Shown: piece after piece, positions 60,990 to 64,000 of the stretch
Layout: each line of letters opens with the position of its first letter
Numbering within the stretch: the first letter of the stretch is position 1
Source: Helopsaltes ochotensis
Taxonomy: Eukaryota > Chordata > Aves > Passeriformes > Locustellidae
Direction: 5' to 3'
Assembly: GCA_013400155.1 (NCBI GenBank)
Contig: VXBM01000016.1
Location: 397,547 to 461,546, forward strand
DNA length: 64,000 nt
Position numbers and translations under genes: made by a program
Notes under the pieces: generated by a model
What the model was told of the DNA's origin: nothing
The model's input: only the letters and a program-made list of their open reading frames with translations
The model's database searches: none

Positions 60990-61130
60990 TCCGTTCGGAG
61001 CAGGCACGCCCACGCTAGCAGAGCTGGCTCAGGGATCGCTCGAAGGGCGCGGAAAGGAGAGGTGCTTTTGAGCAGTCCCAGCAGAGAAGAGTTGGTCTCA
61101 CCCACTCCCTGTCTCCACGTGCCCTGCAGG
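60990..61130. other. CpG cluster, possible regulatory patch
   Basis: In an otherwise CpG-poor window the 140 bp around 60990-61130 holds about nine CpGs, including 'ccgttcgg', 'gcacgcccacgc', 'atcgctcgaagggcgcgg' and 'ccacgtg'. The last is a CACGTG E-box. Two overlapping minus frames (60654-61013, 60770-61216) and a plus frame (60954-61241) have no domain. It could be a small unmethylated regulatory element or an undecayed LTR piece; I recognise no LTR. Confidence 0.35.
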
Positions 61131-62714
61131 GATTCAATTCCACCATCTCTCAGGTTTTGCATGTTCTTCCCCAGCTTTCCAGCATACCAGAAAACTTTGG
61201 TTTCGTCTTCCCACATTTCTTCCTTCTCAAGGAAACCTTAAATCCCACAAGACTTTTAGACCGTGCCTGGCAGAATTTCGAAGACTTGCTGAAAATTGGA
61301 GATAATGAGCAGAAGCAGGAAGAATGACTGTGGAGATAGAGAGTGGGCCTGGAGGCAAGCTCATTTATGCAAATCCATTGCTAAATGTTCTCTCACAGCT
61401 GGGCTGAACTTGCCTGCACAAAATGCCCCAGCCCTAGATAAAACTATTTACGGCCCAGCCTCAGAAAAAAAAATAATATTTTTTAAAAGGACAGTTAGGA
61501 GAGAATAGCGATTTGAAGTCCATGCTGATGAATTTATCCTTTTCAATTGCCAGTTTGTTTTTCTGAGACAATGGAAGACTCTTACAATACCAGAAATAAA
61601 GGACACATGTTTTCAATACATGAAAGCTTTATTTCTGAGACACGGTGAAGCCTGACAAAGGTGTTGGGGCCTTGTGTTACTTGTCAAAGCAGCTAGGAGC
61701 ATCAGTAGATGTAAGGTGTTCTAATAGCAAACAATTAACATACCTAATGTGTTTAAAAGTTATGTTAGGTCTCTTTTCCTCAAATTAAAATTTTTGGGGG
61801 CTTGACTGGTTTGCTTGTTTGGATTTTTTTGCTAAGTGTATACCTGCTTATAATTTTTTTTAAAATATATAATTCTCTAGGATTTGTAGAATCCATCAGA
61901 TAAAATAAAAACAAACCAGAGCCACAAAGACAAGCTGAACCTAAGCATCACTGAAGGAAAAAAAACCACTAGTTTTAACAAAAGGTCCAAACCTGCTATA
62001 AAAACACAAGCAAGTCCTGTTATCCTTGCACTGTTACATGAAAGCAAGTATATCATAAAAGCAAATATCCAAAGTCCAAGAAGCCACCAACTCTCAAGTG
62101 AGTCTAAAGTCATGACCCTCCTGTCAGACAAAAATCTTAGGTCATTCCCATTTCCTCAATATTAGAAAAGAGCCTCATACAAACCAGGGAAATGTGTTTT
62201 TAAATGGATGCAAACTACAGTTCGAAGTTGACTCCTGGTCAAGATGGAGAGGATTCTTAAGTGTTATACTACAGGCATTTGGCCTGGCTTTGGTTTTATT
62301 CATGATTTTAGTTGACCAGAGAAAAGTTGTTCTGGGTTTGGGGGTTTTTTTTTAAGTGGAAAAAGCTTGAAAAAGCTGGAAAGAAATCTGTAAAGATTGC
62401 TAGCTCTTTGGATGAAAGGATTGAAAATAAAGCATATTGAAAAAGTGGAAAGCCGCTCTGGAAATCCATAAGAGGAAGTTCAATAGGCACAAGCCCAAAG
62501 AAAATCAAGTGGCCAAATGACTAACCTGAGTGCATGGAGGGGAACCGGTGAGTACAGCACACCACAAACTGCCTGTGCTAAAATTAGGAGGGTGTTGTTG
62601 CAGAAAGAGAAGGCCTCACACCAGACCGTGTTACATAGGAGCACTGAGCAGAAGAAACCAGAGTCATGCTTCCAGTTCAGCTCATGCTGGTACCAAGCCA
62701 CAAGTGATTACCTC
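61131..62714. other. Unique AT-rich DNA, no gene seen
   Basis: No recognisable gene or element. Confidence 0.5.
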
Positions 62715-62965
62715 TGGTTTTGGATGGCTCATATTGAGAAAGACAAAAGGAAACCTATAAAGAGAAAAGCAACAAGAATGATAAGAGGATGAACAGATGT
62801 AACCCAGAGGGAAGGGGAACTGTTCAGGCTAAGACAGAAAAGGCTAATGGGAGACAAGGTAGCAGCCCTCCATTTCACAACCGGTTGCTATAAAGAGGCA
62901 AATCAATAGCTCTTCTAGAGACAGTAAGGATAGAAAACAAACGAGGAATTTTTAGGACTATTTGG
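62715..62965 (+). mobile_element. Ancient CR1-type LINE fragment, ORF2 C-terminal region
   Basis: The words 'tctggttttggatggctcat', 'agaaaagcaacaagaatgat', 'gaactgttcaggctaagaca', 'ggagacaaggtagcagccct', 'ccggttgctataaagaggca' and 'ctagagacagtaaggataga' follow in order the CR1 stretch from the end of the reverse transcriptase to the 3' side ('gagcaacaagaatgat', 'ggagacatgatagcagtct', 'ggttgttataaagagg', 'gaggacaggacaag'). Frame is lost. Confidence 0.6.
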
Positions 62966-64000
62966 TTATTTGGTTTAAAAATTCTAAATGTCTCAGTTAA
63001 ATATTAAAAAAAAATCCAAACCAGGGTGAGGAATGGGAATAGACTCTGTAGGGATTCCTGCAAGAGATATTTCCCCAGAGTTTTGTAAGAATAGATTGTA
63101 CAAATATCCAGTAGGTGTGTTCATAGTATATTTACCATAAAATACAGCAAAGAGGCATCTTGGTCTCTTGAGGTCCTTTATCATTCTGTGTTTCAATGTT
63201 CACATGTATTTTGAAGATGAGTTCTATCGAAAAATTTCAGCTTACGGATTTGTTAAAAATTCTGCATTGTTTTAAACAATGTGTATTGGTCATCCCCAGC
63301 ACTACATAAATCATTTGAAATTTTTTCTGTTCCCTGATAATTCAGTGTTTTCAGATATTGTACATTAAGCTTTTGCTAGAAATATATCTCTGTTAGGTAT
63401 TTGAAATTATCTTTTTCTGAGAGCTGATCAAAGTGGAGAATATTATTTTATGCTAATATTTCTATTGAAATGTTAAAATCTTACCAATTATAAGAATTCA
63501 CATAAATTATTTGTAAGCTTTCATAGATGCTTATCAAATTCTTATGTTTCTCATAAATATCTGATGCATTTTTAATGAAAAAATACCATCAATATACTTT
63601 TCTTTGAAAATGGAAAGAAATGTCAGTAGTAGTCCATGTAAATATTACATTTCTCGTGCAAATATTCAACAAGAGCAGATACAAATTGCTACAGGTGTGG
63701 AAAAAGCTAAATGCTACTTTCTCCAGATGCTTCTAATCTATTCTCCCCATATTAATCCAGTTCTCCTCATATCAGAAACAAAAGTCAAAAAGAATAGAAA
63801 GAGAAAAAAGCCACAAAAAATATCACTGCCTGGAGGAATCAAGGTTTCCCTTACTTACAGTTTTCTGATGTCCTTTTAGTAAGCTGTATTGCTCTTTCAA
63901 AGCCAGCCCCAAAAGTGCATTACTTTTAGCATGAGGAAAAGAGCTCCTGAAAAAGGGCACATATCTTTGTAACAGCACAGCTGCCTATCGTGCTAGGAGA
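62966..64000. other. Unique AT-rich DNA to the window end, no gene seen
   Basis: No recognisable gene or element. The 91-codon plus frame 63604-63879 is lysine-rich and without a domain. Confidence 0.5.

Noticed and set aside
60770..61216. 148-codon minus frame in the CpG cluster
   Set aside because: No recognisable domain, overlaps another minus frame and a plus frame of similar length, and no splice or start context supports it.
1..64000. tRNA, rRNA, CRISPR array or bacterial operon
   Set aside because: No TPsiC-like B box with a matching A box, no regular spaced direct repeats, and no prokaryotic gene density or ribosome-binding sites were seen.

Overview
The window reads as vertebrate nuclear DNA from a bird, most likely a songbird. 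The repeats are avian: CR1 retrotransposon pieces of several ages (some ending in the CR1-type 3' octamer repeat), compact ERV LTRs of the kind common in passerines, and a few MIR/CORE-SINE fossils, with no Alu or L1. Base composition is AT-rich, with short GC-rich patches. There is one 19-base assembly gap. I find no convincing protein-coding gene, tRNA, rRNA or CRISPR array. The long reading frames are either pieces of retroelements or chance frames without recognisable domains. The window is best described as a gene desert or the inside of a very long intron. One 67-bp segment (9610-9676, minus strand) could be a small coding exon, but this is weak.

Layout. 1-8097 is mostly unique AT-rich DNA with one old CR1 tail and a hairpin. 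8098-12405 is a repeat cluster: a CR1 tail abuts an inverted LTR with an internal degenerate tandem repeat, followed by the exon candidate, an old CR1, a minus-strand CR1 reverse-transcriptase remnant, and the 3' end of the same LTR family in the opposite orientation. 13043-13120 is an assembly gap inside a TTTTA microsatellite. 13121-39676 is largely unique DNA with microsatellites, a perfect 12-bp-arm palindrome (17517), a perfect oestrogen-response-element palindrome (18906), a MIR-type SINE (about 20405) and two old CR1 pieces. 39677-50988 is the LTR-rich part: four separate LTRs, all on the minus strand, one with probable target-site duplications (50322-50982), and a CR1 whose end abuts an LTR (about 43316). 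50989-64000 is mostly unique DNA with a CR1 tail, a MIR fossil, a CpG cluster near 61.0 kb and an old CR1 near 62.7 kb.

No genes here work together. What the window records is layered retroelement insertion and decay, plus possible regulatory DNA: the ERE, several homeobox/SOX-motif-rich blocks that look like conserved non-coding elements, and LTR promoters. Element identities come from recognising family sequence by eye. No alignment or database search was run, so boundaries are approximate unless stated.
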